NCBI GenBank assembly: GCA_020851795.1
Contig: JADZCA010000006.1
Span: forward strand, 124,001-188,000
Direction: 5' to 3'
Length of the DNA stretch: 64,000 nucleotides
Origin: Planctomycetota bacterium
Lineage (GTDB): Bacteria; Planctomycetota; PLA2; JAEUHO01
Under the pieces are notes generated by a model that made no database searches, was not told the DNA's origin, and was given only the letters and a program-made list of their open reading frames with translations. This document shows positions 19,085 through 30,610 of this stretch, piece after piece (position 1 is the stretch's first letter; the number at the start of each line of letters is the position of its first letter). A program made the translations under genes and the position numbers.

Positions 19085-20483
19085 CGCGCGCGGCGGCGCG
19101 CGCGGCGAGCGGGGCGAGCCACGGCTCGAGCACCGCCAGCGTGCGCTCCGTGGCGCCCTTGCTCTCGAGGATCGCCGCGCGGCCGCGCTCGCCCCGCGCG
19201 GCGGCCGCCGACGGGTCGGCGAGGCAGCGCGCGAGCGCGTCGGCGAGCGCCGCGGGGCCGTCCACCACCTCGAGCGCGCCCGCCGCCGCGAGCAGGTCCA
19301 CCTCGCCGCGGAAGTTCCAGGTGTGCGGGCCGACGAGGATCGGCTTGGCGACGCTGGCGGGCTCCATCACGTTCTGGCCGCCGTGGCGCACGAGGCTGCC
19401 TCCGACGAAGACCACGTCGGCGAGCGCGTAGACCGACTCGAGCTCCCCCACCGAGTCGAGGAGCACGACCGCGTCGGGGACCGCGCCGGCGCCCTCGGGC
19501 CCGAGCCGGCTGCGGCGCACGACCTCGAGCCCCCCCCGCCGCAGGTCGGCCTCCGCGGCGTCGGCGCGCGCGGGGTGGCGCGGGGCGACGACGGCCCGCA
19601 GCGGGACGCCGCGCGCGCGCAGCGACCGCACGACGGCGGCGACGTGGCGCTCCTCGGGCGGGTGCGTGCTGCCGGCGACGAACAGCGGGCGGCCGTCGCC
19701 GACGCCGAGGCGCCGCGCCCACGCGTCGGAGCGTCCGCGGTCCACGAGCACCGGGACGTTGTCGAACTTGAGGTTGCCGGTCACGACCACGCGGTCGGCG
19801 GCGACGCCGAGCGACCGGAAGCGCTCGGCGTGCACCGGGAGCTGCACGCAGAAGCACTGGATCGCCGCGAGGAGCGCGCGCGAGAGGCGCCCGCCGCGGC
19901 GGAACCGCGACGCGGAGCGCTCGCTGATGCGCCCGTTGACGAGCGCGACCGGGATGCCGCGGTCGCGCGCGGCCACGAGGAAGTTGGGCCAGAACTCGCT
20001 CTCGACGAGCACGACGAGGTCGGGGCGCAGACGGTCGAGCGTCGCGCGCACGACCCACGAGACGTCGGGCGGGTAGAACTCGACGCGCCGCCCGGGGTAG
20101 CGCTCGCACGCGACACGGTGACCGGTGTCGGTGGTCGTCGTGACCACGACCTCGGCGCCGGGCACGCGAGCCTCCACCTGCTCGACGAGGCGCGCCGCCG
20201 CCTTCACCTCGCCGACGCTGACCCCGTGCACCCACACGCACGGCGCGCCCGACGTGCGCGGTGCGCGGCGGCCGAAACGCGCGCCGACGTCGCGCAGGTA
20301 GGCGGTCCAGCGCGCCCGCGCCTTGGCGTTGACGAAGACGCGGCCGAGCGCCCACGGGAACAGCCCCACCGCGAGTCCCGCGTAGCCGGTGTCGAGGAAG
20401 AGGTGCGCGACGCGGGCCGGCACCGCCAGCGCACGGCCTCGCCGCGGCGCGGGCTCGCGGGCGACGGGCACGTCGGCGCTCAC
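19077..20483 (-). CDS. waaA: 3-deoxy-D-manno-octulosonic acid (Kdo) transferase
   Basis: A protein of 468 residues and a GT-B glycosyltransferase that attaches Kdo to lipid A at the inner membrane. Diagnostic are the early hydrophobic anchor (LDTGYAGLAVGLFPWALGRV), VWVHGVSVGEVKAA (Glu of SVGE as catalytic base), TTTDTGH, PDLVVLVESEFWPNF, LVNGRISERS, VVTGNLKFD and the C-terminal GGQNVMEPASVAKPILVGPH. A GTG start at 20483 preceded by GGTGGAGG fits the family N-terminus. Its presence indicates an LPS-type outer membrane. It is the second gene after secA in the same orientation, with a 199-nt gap. Confidence 0.95.
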   Translation of the reverse strand: MSADVPVAREPAPRRGRALAVPARVAHLFLDTGYAGLAVGLFPWALGRVFVNAKARARWTAYLRDVGARFGRRAPRTSGAPCVWVHGVSVGEVKAAARLVEQVEARVPGAEVVVTTTTDTGHRVACERYPGRRVEFYPPDVSWVVRATLDRLRPDLVVLVESEFWPNFLVAARDRGIPVALVNGRISERSASRFRRGGRLSRALLAAIQCFCVQLPVHAERFRSLGVAADRVVVTGNLKFDNVPVLVDRGRSDAWARRLGVGDGRPLFVAGSTHPPEERHVAAVVRSLRARGVPLRAVVAPRHPARADAAEADLRRGGLEVVRRSRLGPEGAGAVPDAVVLLDSVGELESVYALADVVFVGGSLVRHGGQNVMEPASVAKPILVGPHTWNFRGEVDLLAAAGALEVVDGPAALADALARCLADPSAAAARGERGRAAILESKGATERTLAVLEPWLAPLAARAAARVS

Positions 20484-20652
20484 GCGGCCTCCACCGGCCC
20501 GCGGCGGCAGCGCCGAGCGGACGCCCGCGCGCGGCGGGGCCCGGCCGCGACGGCCCGCCCACGCTCGAGGCGCGCCGCGGCGCGGCGGACGGGCGACTGG
20601 ACCGTTGCGATCGCCATGGGCCCCCCACCACGCGCGGGCCGACCACGCCGCC

Positions 20653-20671
20653 GCGACCTCGTCGGCTCGTG
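20653..20671 (-). repeat. Stop-proximal hairpin motif, copy 2 (after secA)
   Basis: On the minus strand the sequence is CACGAGCCGACGAGGTCGC, starting 11 nt after the secA TAG. It matches copy 1 at 16 of 19 positions. The core CGACGAGGTCG can form a small hairpin. Confidence 0.45.
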
Positions 20672-20682
20672 ACGCCGGCGGG

Positions 20683-23367
<2,685 letters not shown>

Positions 23368-23490
23368 CCGCGGAACGCTCCCGGGCACGGGGGGGTGAAC
23401 GGGGGACGGTATCACGCACCCGACGGTCGGGCCCCTTCCGCCGACCACCCGGTCGCGCCCGGGGCCGCGCCCCGCAGGGCCCCCCGCCGG

Positions 23491-24456
23491 TCAGGCCTTG
23501 AGCACCGGGTCCTTGAGCGTCCCCACCACGTCGGCCATCCGCGTGGCGCCGAGCACGGCGAAGCGAGACGGGAGCCCGTCGAGGATGTCCACGGCCGCGG
23601 TCGGGAGGTAGTAGTTCGCGGTCCCCACCTGGATCGCCGCGGCGCCCGCGACGAAGAACTCCATCGCGTCGTCGGCGTTCTGGATGCCGCCGATGCCGAT
23701 CACCGGCGCGTCCACCGCGCGCGAGACGTCCTTGACGATGCGGAGCGCGACCGGCTTGATGCAGGGGCCCGACAGCCCGCCGACCCCGCGCCCGAGCACC
23801 GGCGCGCGCCGGCGCCAGTCCACCGCCATCCCGAGCAGGGTGTTGATCACGCTGACGGCGTCCGCGCCCGCCTCGACGGCGGCCTTGGCGACGGGGCGCA
23901 CGTCGGTGACGTTGGGTGAGAGCTTCGCGATGAGCGGGAGCCCGGTCTTGCTCCGCACGAGCGCGACGACGTGGCGGGCCGCGTCGGGCGACGTCGAGTA
24001 GTCGAGGCCGTGCGCCACGTTGGGGCACGACATGTTCAGCTCGAGCGCGGCGATGCCGGGCTCGGGGTCGAGGCGCGCGGCGAGCGCGGCGAAGTCCTCG
24101 GGGCTGTGCCCCGCGATGTTGATGACGAGCGGGGCCCGCAGCGTGCGCAGCAGCGGCAGGTAGGTGCGGACGTACTCGTCGATGCCCGGGTTCTCGAGCC
24201 CGATCGAGTTGAGCAGCCCCCCCGCCGTCTCGACGAGGCGCGGCGGCGGGTTGCCCGCGCGCGGCTCGCTGGTGATCGTCTTGACGACGACCGCGCCGAG
24301 GCGCGAGACGTCGTAGAACGGGCGGAACTCGAGGCCCTTGCCGTACGTGCCCGACGCCGTCATCACCGGGTTGGGCAGCGTGAGCCGGCCCAGGCGCACC
24401 GTCAGGTCCACCGGCGGCGGCGCCCCGGGCGCGGGAGCGGGGCCCGTGGCGCTCAC
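23491..24456 (-). CDS. pyrD: Dihydroorotate dehydrogenase, class 1B type
   Basis: A protein of 321 residues. It oxidises dihydroorotate to orotate in pyrimidine synthesis with FMN. Seen: NPVMTASGTYGKG, LLNSIGLENPGI, the active-site loop LELNMSCPNVAHG with Cys as catalytic base (class 1, cytosolic, not the Ser of class 2), and GIGGIQNADDAMEFF. Class 1B enzymes pair with the Fe-S flavoprotein PyrK, which is not nearby. It starts with GTG overlapping the lspA TGA (GTGA), so it is translationally coupled to lspA. A Pro/Ala-rich leader of about 15 residues precedes the domain. Confidence 0.95.
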   Translation of the reverse strand: MSATGPAPAPGAPPPVDLTVRLGRLTLPNPVMTASGTYGKGLEFRPFYDVSRLGAVVVKTITSEPRAGNPPPRLVETAGGLLNSIGLENPGIDEYVRTYLPLLRTLRAPLVINIAGHSPEDFAALAARLDPEPGIAALELNMSCPNVAHGLDYSTSPDAARHVVALVRSKTGLPLIAKLSPNVTDVRPVAKAAVEAGADAVSVINTLLGMAVDWRRRAPVLGRGVGGLSGPCIKPVALRIVKDVSRAVDAPVIGIGGIQNADDAMEFFVAGAAAIQVGTANYYLPTAAVDILDGLPSRFAVLGATRMADVVGTLKDPVLKA

Positions 24457-25007
24457 GCCCCGGTCCCCTTCGCGGGCGCGGGCGCGCGGTGGCCGAACAG
24501 CTCGCGCCAGAGGATGAGCACGACGCCGACGACGATCAGCGTGTCGGCCACGTTGAACGCGGGCCACTGCCAGTCGCCGACGTAGAGCACGACGAAGTCG
24601 CGGACCTTGTGCCACTTCCAGCGGTCGTAGAGGTTGCCGAGCGCGCCGCCGAGGATCATCGCGAGCGCGACGAGCAGCAGGCGGCTCGGCGAGCGCGAGA
24701 GCAGCACGATCCCGAGGATCACGGCGCACGCGGCCGCGGTGAACATCAGGATCGGCTCGGTGTGCCCGGCGGCGAGGCCGAAGGTGATGCCGGTGTTCCA
24801 GTTGCCCTGGAAGCGGAAGCACCCCGGGATCACCTCGATGACGTCGGACTGGTGGACCACGTCGGGGTCCATCCCGAGGCGCTCCTGCATCCAGCCCTTG
24901 GTCCACAGGTCGGACGCGAAGCCGAGCACGACGATCACGAGGGCGACCAGCTTGCGGGGGGTGAACACCCCCGGGCGCGTCGGCGGGGGCGGGGCGTCGG
25001 AGGACAT
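24453..25007 (-). CDS. lspA: Lipoprotein signal peptidase II
   Basis: A protein of 184 residues. It is the inner-membrane aspartyl protease that cuts lipoprotein signal peptides after lipidation, serving the many lipoproteins of this window. It has four membrane segments and the two catalytic Asp motifs: GGALGNLYDR (about residue 135) and FNVADTLIVVG (about residue 160). NWNTGITFGL replaces the more usual N-x-G-A-x-F motif. The ATG at 25007 follows a run without coding character; an in-frame ATG at 25154 would add an unlikely basic tail. It is coupled to pyrD by a GTGA overlap. Confidence 0.95.
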   Translation of the reverse strand: MSSDAPPPPTRPGVFTPRKLVALVIVVLGFASDLWTKGWMQERLGMDPDVVHQSDVIEVIPGCFRFQGNWNTGITFGLAAGHTEPILMFTAAACAVILGIVLLSRSPSRLLLVALAMILGGALGNLYDRWKWHKVRDFVVLYVGDWQWPAFNVADTLIVVGVVLILWRELFGHRAPAPAKGTGA

Positions 25008-25068
25008 GGGCGAGACGCTACCCGCCCCGGCGGGCGCACGCGAGGGAAGCGCGCCGGGGCGCGCCCGT

Positions 25069-25154
25069 GGGTACAGCGGTGCCCGGCACCGGTGTACCCA
25101 TCGCTTGCTGTTTGCACGCGATCGATACAACGGTGCCAGGCACGGGTGTACCAC
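25069..25154. repeat. Two copies of a GGTGCCNGGCAC palindromic element
   Basis: Copy 1 (25069-25099) and copy 2 (25124-25154) share the pattern TACA-N-CGGTGCC-N-GGCAC-N-GGTGTACC in the same orientation, 24 nt apart. Each is internally palindromic (GGTGCC/GGCACC plus GGTACA/TGTACC arms in copy 1). They lie between the DksA-like gene and lspA, so they could act as terminator or attenuator, or be a dispersed palindromic repeat. Confidence 0.6.
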
Positions 25155-25178
25155 CCGGCCCGCGACCGACGCGGGCGC

Positions 25179-25937
25179 CTACCGGTTGCGCTCTTCGCGT
25201 TCCTTCATCTGGACGCAGAGCCGCGCGTGCGGGATCGCGTCGAGGCGGGAGGCGGGGATCCACGGGCAGGTCGGGCACCGGCCCTGCGCTTCGTCGGCGC
25301 AGCCCTCGCACAGGCCGAAGGGCAGCTCGCCCTTGCCGTCGATCTTGAGCAGCGCGTCCCGGATGTCGGCGAGCTGGTCCGCCTCGCCCTCGAGCAGCTT
25401 CAGGTTGAAGTCCTGCTCGTAGTTGTCCGAGCCGTGGTCGGCCATGTGGTCGACCGAGAACTCGCCCCCGCCGGCCTGCAGCGCCTCGGCGGCCAGCTCC
25501 TTGCTCGACGACAACAGCTCGCGGCGACGCGCGAGCAGGAGATCGCGGTAGCGCTTGAGGTCGGCCTTCCCGGGCCCCCCCTTGGGGATCTTGCGCGGCG
25601 CGGGCGGCGGAGGCGGCGGCGCGGGCGGCGCCGCCGCGATGGCCTTCTTCTTCGCCGGGGCGGCCGGGACCTTCGCAACCTTCGACGCGGCGCCCGCGCT
25701 CGGCTTCGCAGCCGGCGCGACCCCGGCCTTGGGAGCCGCCGTCGGCTTGCTCGCCGCCGGCTTGCCCGCCACCGGCTTGCCCGCCGCGGGCTTGTCGGCC
25801 GCCAGCTTGCCCGTCGCCGGCTTGCCCGCCGCGGGCTTGGCCGCCGCCGTCGCCGCCTTGGCGGGCGGCGCAGGCTTCTTCGCGGCGGCGGAAGCCTTTG
25901 TGGGCTTAGGACTTCCGCTCTTCTTGCTGCTCGGCAT
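25179..25937 (-). CDS. DksA/TraR-type zinc-finger protein with a histone-H1-like N-terminal tail
   Basis: A protein of 252 residues. Residues 1-120 are a Lys/Ala/Pro tail with a period-five repeat (KPAAG, KPATG, KPVAG, KPAAS) and a polyproline run, like bacterial histone-H1-like DNA-binding tails. Residues 120-252 form a DksA/TraR module: helical hairpin (LKRYRDLLLARRRELLSS), tip with MADHGSDNYEQDF, then LLEGEADQLADIRDALLKI and a Cys finger. Cys are at 210, 213, 221, 224 and 241; the usual last pair (Cys-x2-Cys) is reduced to Cys241-Val-Gln-Met, and an inserted CPTC may supply the missing ligands. It may bind RNA polymerase and DNA; the exact role is inferred. Confidence 0.88.
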   Translation of the reverse strand: MPSSKKSGSPKPTKASAAAKKPAPPAKAATAAAKPAAGKPATGKLAADKPAAGKPVAGKPAASKPTAAPKAGVAPAAKPSAGAASKVAKVPAAPAKKKAIAAAPPAPPPPPPAPRKIPKGGPGKADLKRYRDLLLARRRELLSSSKELAAEALQAGGGEFSVDHMADHGSDNYEQDFNLKLLEGEADQLADIRDALLKIDGKGELPFGLCEGCADEAQGRCPTCPWIPASRLDAIPHARLCVQMKEREERNR

Positions 25938-26149
25938 CGAGACCCCCGGTACGCCCGGAAACAGGGGGCGGAGGATACAGGCGGAGGCGGGGCCTGTCCA
26001 CGAATCCGGTCCTTCCGGGGGACTTCCTCGCCGCGCCCGGGCTCGACGACGTCGCTCGGGCGGGCTCGCGCCTCGTCCGCCGGTCGCCCCCGCCGGTCCG
26101 GCGGGCTCGCGCAAAAGCAGCGCGCTCCCGCGACCGTAGGGAAGGGAGG

Positions 26150-27064
26150 ATGCCCGCTGCCGACCCCGCCGCCGCCGCGATCCGCGCCTGGCTCGACCAC
26201 CTGCGCGTGGAGCGCGGCGCGTCCCCGCACACGATCGAGGCGTACGGCCGCGACGTGCGGGCCGTCTTCGCCGCGCTCCCGCCCGCCGAGCGGGCGGCGG
26301 GCCCCGACGGCGTCACCCGGGCCGGGCTGATGCGGTGGATGGCCGGCGAGCGGGCCGCGGCGCGGGCGCCGGCCTCCGTGTCGCGCCGGCTCGCGGCGTT
26401 CCGGTCGTTCCTGCGCTTCACCCGGTCGCTGCGCCCCCTCGACGCCGACCCCACGGTCGGGCTGCCGTCGGGGCGGCGCGGGCGCCGCCTCCCGAAGGTG
26501 CTCTCCGAGCGGGCGGTGGACGCGCTGCTGGCGGCCGAGGGGCCGCGCGACCCCGCGCACCCGCTCGCACTGCGCGACCGCGCGCTCGTCGAGGCGCTGT
26601 ACGCGACGGGCGCGCGCGTCTCCGAGGCGTGCGGGTGGCGGCTCGACGACGTGCGGCTCGCCGACGGCGTCGTCCGCTGCGTGGGCAAGGGCCGCAAGGA
26701 GCGGTGGGTGCCGATCTCGGAGCCCGCCTCGGCCGCGATCCGCGCCTGGCTCGAGCGCGGCCGCCCTGCGCTCGTCCGCGGCGGCGACGACCACCTGTTC
26801 CTGTCGCGCGGCGGGGCGGCGCTCGACCGTCACCGCGTGTTCCGCCTGCTGCGCGCCCGTGCGGCGGTGGCGGGCGTGTCGGGCCCGCGCTCACCCCACG
26901 TGCTCCGCCACTCGTTCGCGACCCACCTCCTCTCCGGCGGCGCGGACCTGCGCGCCGTGCAGGAGATGCTCGGCCACGCCGACGTCACGACGACCGAGAT
27001 CTACACGCACGTGGACCGCGAGCGCCTCAAGGGCGTCCACCGCCGCTTCCACCCGCGCGGGTAG
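26150..27064 (+). CDS. Tyrosine recombinase, XerC/XerD type
   Basis: A protein of 304 residues, usual Xer length. It has an N-terminal SAM-like core-binding domain (residues 8-95, [20 protein letters not shown]) and a catalytic domain. The full active-site set is visible: Arg156 (GARVSE), Lys180 (VGKGRKE), His250 and Arg253 ([11 protein letters not shown]), His276 (LGHADV) and nucleophile Tyr285 (TTEIYTHV). The ATG follows GGGAGG directly. The sequence is chromosome-dimer-resolution-like, and there are no mobile-element neighbours or flanking att repeats. Whether it is XerC or XerD cannot be told from the window. Confidence 0.92.
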   Translation: MPAADPAAAAIRAWLDHLRVERGASPHTIEAYGRDVRAVFAALPPAERAAGPDGVTRAGLMRWMAGERAAARAPASVSRRLAAFRSFLRFTRSLRPLDADPTVGLPSGRRGRRLPKVLSERAVDALLAAEGPRDPAHPLALRDRALVEALYATGARVSEACGWRLDDVRLADGVVRCVGKGRKERWVPISEPASAAIRAWLERGRPALVRGGDDHLFLSRGGAALDRHRVFRLLRARAAVAGVSGPRSPHVLRHSFATHLLSGGADLRAVQEMLGHADVTTTEIYTHVDRERLKGVHRRFHPRG

Positions 27065-27108
27065 GGCGCGGCGCACGCGGCGTCGCGCGCCCGAGACCCG
27101 GCGCGGCC

Positions 27109-27127
27109 CCGACCTCCTCGGCTCGTG
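27109..27127 (-). repeat. Stop-proximal hairpin motif, copy 3 (after the Ca2+ exchanger gene)
   Basis: On the minus strand the sequence is CACGAGCCGAGGAGGTCGG, starting 12 nt after the TGA of the exchanger gene. It differs from copy 2 at two positions. It lies in the convergent gap with the Xer gene. Confidence 0.45.
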
Positions 27128-27139
27128 GGAGACCCGCGC

Positions 27140-28477
27140 TCAGGCGTCCTGCTCGTCGGGCGTGTGCCGCTCGCCCGTGTCCACCGGCGCGACCGCGGGG
27201 ACGCCGTGGCGCACGTCGTGGAGGCGCTGGGCGAGGTGGCGGCGCTGCGCGACGAACCGCTCGAGCGCGAGGACGCCGTAGAGCGCCGCGAACGCCTCGT
27301 GGAACACCACCTCGTGCTCGGGCTGGACGCCGAGGCCCGCGAGCATCCCGGTCCCCATGAGCAGCGTGACGACGAACTGCACGAGGAAGAGCCCGAGGAT
27401 CGTGAGCGCCTGGCGCAGCGAGAAGTCGAGGTCGGCGATCGTCGCGACGGCGTAGGCGCCCTGCGCGGCCGTGAGCCACAGCTCGGCCTCCATGTGGCTC
27501 GAGAGCCCGAGGCAGCCGACGAAGCCCGCGCCGTGCACGGCCTTCGAGATCGAGAACGCCACGGGGACGCCGCCGACCAGCAGCGTCCACTGGTTCACCT
27601 TGCTCGAGATGAAGGCCCCGAGCCCCATCTCGGCGCGGCCCCGCAGCGTCAGCAGCACGACGACGACGAACTCGGGCGCCTCCGAGGCGAGCGGGGCGAG
27701 CCACTTGATGAGCAGGACGTCGTTGACGCGCAGCGCGCGCCCGGCGGAGATCAGCGACTCGCTGAACGGCTCGCTCGAGGCGAGGATCGCGCCCGCCGCC
27801 CACACGAAGAGCAGCGCCACCCAACGGCGACGCTTCGACCGGTCCCACCCCACCATCACGCGCGGCGGCCCGACCAGCTCGGACTCGTCGTGCGCGCCGC
27901 CGTCGTCGCCCGAGGTCGAGCGCACGTAGAAGAAGTACATCGCGAACAGGACGAGCGCGTCGTACCAGCACACGCTGCCCTTGAGCGGGAGCAGGAGGCT
28001 GTAGACCGTGGCCGCGCCGAGCCACACGACGTCGCCGGAGCGCTCGCGCCGCAGGCGGATGCCCTTCGCCCCCGAGCGGTACCAGACGACGAGCGCGACG
28101 ACGGGCCAGCCCGCGCCGATCAGCAGCTGGTTGGCGCCCGTCATGTTGGCGAGCGCGAGGTGCTCGTAGGCCGGGTCGTGGCCGGCGGTCCACGCGAGGT
28201 AGACGTCCACCGCGTACTCGGGCAGCACGGTCACGAGCGCGAGGAACACCACCGCGAGGCCCGAGCCGATCTCGAGCTCGGCCACCTCGGCCGCCCACGT
28301 CAGCACGAACGCCGCGGCGACGACGCACATCCCGTAGATGCCGAGGCCCGTGAGCGGCGCGTCGGCGGGGTGGAAGCCGGTGACGCGCAGCACGAGCGCC
28401 GGCACGGTCGCGGCGAGCGCGACGTAGAGCAGCGAGAGCGAGCGCGGGTTCCCGGTCCCGGGCGGCGAGGTCGTCAT
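27140..28477 (-). CDS. Cation/Ca2+ exchanger family (CaCA) membrane protein
   Basis: A protein of 445 residues with about ten hydrophobic segments. Two alpha-repeat motifs define the family: VTVLPEYAVDVYLAW...LALANMTGANQLLIGAG (about residues 85-130) and LASEAPEFVVVVLLTLRG...GAFISSKVNQWTLLVGG (about residues 270-320). Conserved acidic residues (PE) and the Asn/Ser of the second halves are kept, so ion exchange is likely; Ca2+ versus another divalent ion and Na+ versus H+ coupling cannot be told. A hydrophilic His/Arg-rich loop and a charged C-terminal tail face the cytoplasm. The ATG is the first plausible start. It lies 163 nt downstream of uvrC. Confidence 0.9.
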   Translation of the reverse strand: MTTSPPGTGNPRSLSLLYVALAATVPALVLRVTGFHPADAPLTGLGIYGMCVVAAAFVLTWAAEVAELEIGSGLAVVFLALVTVLPEYAVDVYLAWTAGHDPAYEHLALANMTGANQLLIGAGWPVVALVVWYRSGAKGIRLRRERSGDVVWLGAATVYSLLLPLKGSVCWYDALVLFAMYFFYVRSTSGDDGGAHDESELVGPPRVMVGWDRSKRRRWVALLFVWAAGAILASSEPFSESLISAGRALRVNDVLLIKWLAPLASEAPEFVVVVLLTLRGRAEMGLGAFISSKVNQWTLLVGGVPVAFSISKAVHGAGFVGCLGLSSHMEAELWLTAAQGAYAVATIADLDFSLRQALTILGLFLVQFVVTLLMGTGMLAGLGVQPEHEVVFHEAFAALYGVLALERFVAQRRHLAQRLHDVRHGVPAVAPVDTGERHTPDEQDA

Positions 28478-28640
28478 GGCGCGGGAGGGTACCGGGCCCG
28501 CGCCGCGTCGGCACGCTTGCGCCGCCGCGGGCCCCGCGCCCCCCTCGCGCCGAGCCCGACCGCGCCCCGGCGACGGGCCCCGCGCGTCGGCACCGCGCTC
28601 GCGCTCGCCCGCCCGCGCCGTCGGCCCGCCCGCGTCGTCG

Positions 28641-30473
28641 CTACGCGGGGCCCAGCCGCTCGTGCAGGAGCCTCGCGATCCGCTCGCCGACACCCGGCAG
28701 CGCGGCGAGGTCTTCGAGCCGGGCCGCGCGCACGCCCTCGACCGAGCCGAACCGCTCGAGCAGCGCGCGACGGCGGCGCGGCCCGAGCCCCGGGATCCCG
28801 TCGAGCGCCGTGCCCGTCATCGCCGCGCTGCGCCGCTTGCGCTGGTAGCGCCCGGCGAAGCGGTGCGCCTCGTCGCGCACCCGCACGAGCACGCGCAGGC
28901 CGGGGTCGTCCTGGGCGAGCGCGAGCGGATCGTCGCGCCCCGGCACGACGACGCGCTCGTCGCTCCACGCCCCGCCCGCGGCGCGGCGCGCCTTGGCGAG
29001 GCCGACGGTGGGCGGCGGCTCGACGCCGAGCGCGCGCACGGCCTCGACGGCCGCCGCGACCTGCCCCGCGCCGCCGTCGATGAGCACGAGGTCGGGCAGC
29101 GCGCCGAGCGCCGACCCCTGCGCGAAGCGGCGGCGCAGCACCTCGGCCATGCCCGCGTAGTCGTCGCCGCCGGCGGCCTCCTTCACGGCGAAGTGGCGGT
29201 AGGCGTCCTTGTCGGGCACGCCGTCGGTGAGGACGGCCATCGCGGCGACGGGCTCGTGGCCGCTCGTGTGCGAGAGGTCGTAGCCCTCGATGCGCCGCGG
29301 CGGGGCCGCGAGCCCGAGGTGGCGCCCCAAGGTGGCGAGGTCGGCCGCGACCGCGCGCACGCTGCTCACGTGCTCGGCGAGCGCCGTCTCGGCGTTGCGG
29401 CGCGCGATCTCGACGAGGTCGCGCCCCGCGCCGCGCGCGGGCGCGCGCAGCGACACGCGCGCGCCGCGCAGCGCCGAGAGCACCTCCTCGACGCCCTCGG
29501 GGTCGGCCGGGAGCTCCTCGACGAGCACCTCGGGCGGCACCACCTTGCCGTCGGCGTGGAACTGCGCGAGGAAGCCCGTGAGCACGTCGCGGCGCGCGAG
29601 CGTCGTGCGCTGCGGGTAGGTGCGCGCCGCGAGCAGGTGGCCGTCGCGCACGAAGAGCACCGCCACGACGGCGACGCCGTCCCCCTCGGCGACGGCGACG
29701 ACGTCGCGGTCGGCGCCGTCGGGGCTGACGGCCTGCTGGCGCGCCACCGACGCCTCGAGCGCCTGCAGGCGGTCGCGCAGCGTCGCCGCGCGCTCGAAGT
29801 CGAGCGCGTCCGAGGCACGCTCCATGTCCGCCTGCAGGCGACGCGCGAGGCCGTCGTCGCGGCCCCGCAGCACCGCGAGCGTGCCCTCGACGAGCTCGGC
29901 GTAGGCCTCCTTCGACACGAGCCCGACGCAGGGCGCGGCGCAGCGGCCGATCTCGTGGTAGAGGCACGGCCGGTCGCGCTCGGCGAGCTCGCGGTCGCTG
30001 CAGGAGCGCAGCGGGTAGAGCGAGCGCAGCCAGGCGAGGGTGCGGCGCAGCGAGCGCGCCTCGGCGAACGGCCCGAAGTAGGTCGCGCCGTCGCGGCGGA
30101 TGCGGCGCACGAGGCGCAGCCGCGGGAAGTCGTGGGCGCGGTCCACGCGGACGACGAGGTAGGCCTTGTCGTCCTTGAGGCGCAGGTTGAACGGCGGGCG
30201 CTCGCGCTTGATCGTGACGTTCTCGAGCAGCAGCGCCTCCGCCGCGGTGCGCGTCTCGACGACGTCCACGTCGGTCGCGCGGCGCAGGAAGAGCCGGACC
30301 AGCGGCCGCGTGTCGCGGCCCGCGAGGTAGGTCTTGACGCGCGCCCGCAGGTCGCCGGCCTTGCCGACGTAGAGCACGTGCCCGTCCGCGTCCTTCCACA
30401 GGTAGATGCCCGGAGACGTGGGCAGCCGCGCGGTCTTGGCGAGCAGGGCATCGGGCGGTGACGCGGGAGCCAC
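28641..30473 (-). CDS. uvrC: Excinuclease ABC subunit C
   Basis: A protein of about 610 residues. It makes both incisions in nucleotide excision repair with UvrA and UvrB. In order: GIY-YIG nuclease (SPGIYLWKDADGHVLYVGKA near the N-terminus), a Cys-rich region (LRSCSD, PCLYHEIGRCAAPCVG), the UVR motif contacting UvrB (ALDFERAATLRDRLQAL), the RNase H-like second nuclease (EGYDLSHTSGHEPVAAM) and C-terminal helix-hairpin-helices (IPGLGPRRRRALLERFGS, LPGVGERIARLL). I prefer the GTG at 30473; an in-frame ATG at 30566 would add 31 atypical residues and run through the promoter of the divergent DinB gene. Confidence 0.96.
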   Translation of the reverse strand: MAPASPPDALLAKTARLPTSPGIYLWKDADGHVLYVGKAGDLRARVKTYLAGRDTRPLVRLFLRRATDVDVVETRTAAEALLLENVTIKRERPPFNLRLKDDKAYLVVRVDRAHDFPRLRLVRRIRRDGATYFGPFAEARSLRRTLAWLRSLYPLRSCSDRELAERDRPCLYHEIGRCAAPCVGLVSKEAYAELVEGTLAVLRGRDDGLARRLQADMERASDALDFERAATLRDRLQALEASVARQQAVSPDGADRDVVAVAEGDGVAVVAVLFVRDGHLLAARTYPQRTTLARRDVLTGFLAQFHADGKVVPPEVLVEELPADPEGVEEVLSALRGARVSLRAPARGAGRDLVEIARRNAETALAEHVSSVRAVAADLATLGRHLGLAAPPRRIEGYDLSHTSGHEPVAAMAVLTDGVPDKDAYRHFAVKEAAGGDDYAGMAEVLRRRFAQGSALGALPDLVLIDGGAGQVAAAVEAVRALGVEPPPTVGLAKARRAAGGAWSDERVVVPGRDDPLALAQDDPGLRVLVRVRDEAHRFAGRYQRKRRSAAMTGTALDGIPGLGPRRRRALLERFGSVEGVRAARLEDLAALPGVGERIARLLHERLGPA

Positions 30474-30546
30474 GGGAGGATGGTAGGACGCGGGGACCGC
30501 CCGCCGCCCGCGCCGCCGCGGAGGGATCCCGGCCGCGACGAGCCCC

Positions 30547-30575
30547 TTGACGGCGTCGGGGGGCATCGTTAGTGT
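30547..30575 (+). promoter_or_regulatory. Sigma-70-like promoter of the DinB-family gene
   Basis: TTGACG (30547-30552), a 17-nt spacer and TAGTGT (30570-30575) match the -35/-10 pattern. Transcription would start near 30582 and give a leader of about 28 nt before the GTG at 30611. The divergent position relative to uvrC supports it. Confidence 0.5.
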
Positions 30576-30610
30576 CTTGTTCGTATCCCCTTCACCCCCC
30601 GGAGACCGCC

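Noticed and set aside
26150..27064. The tyrosine recombinase as an integrase of a genomic island
   Set aside because: Its length and motifs fit housekeeping Xer proteins, the neighbours are core genes, and no flanking att-like direct repeats were seen.
30473..30566. Longer uvrC N-terminus from the ATG at 30566
   Set aside because: The extra 31 residues are atypical for UvrC and the segment contains the good promoter of the divergent DinB-family gene.
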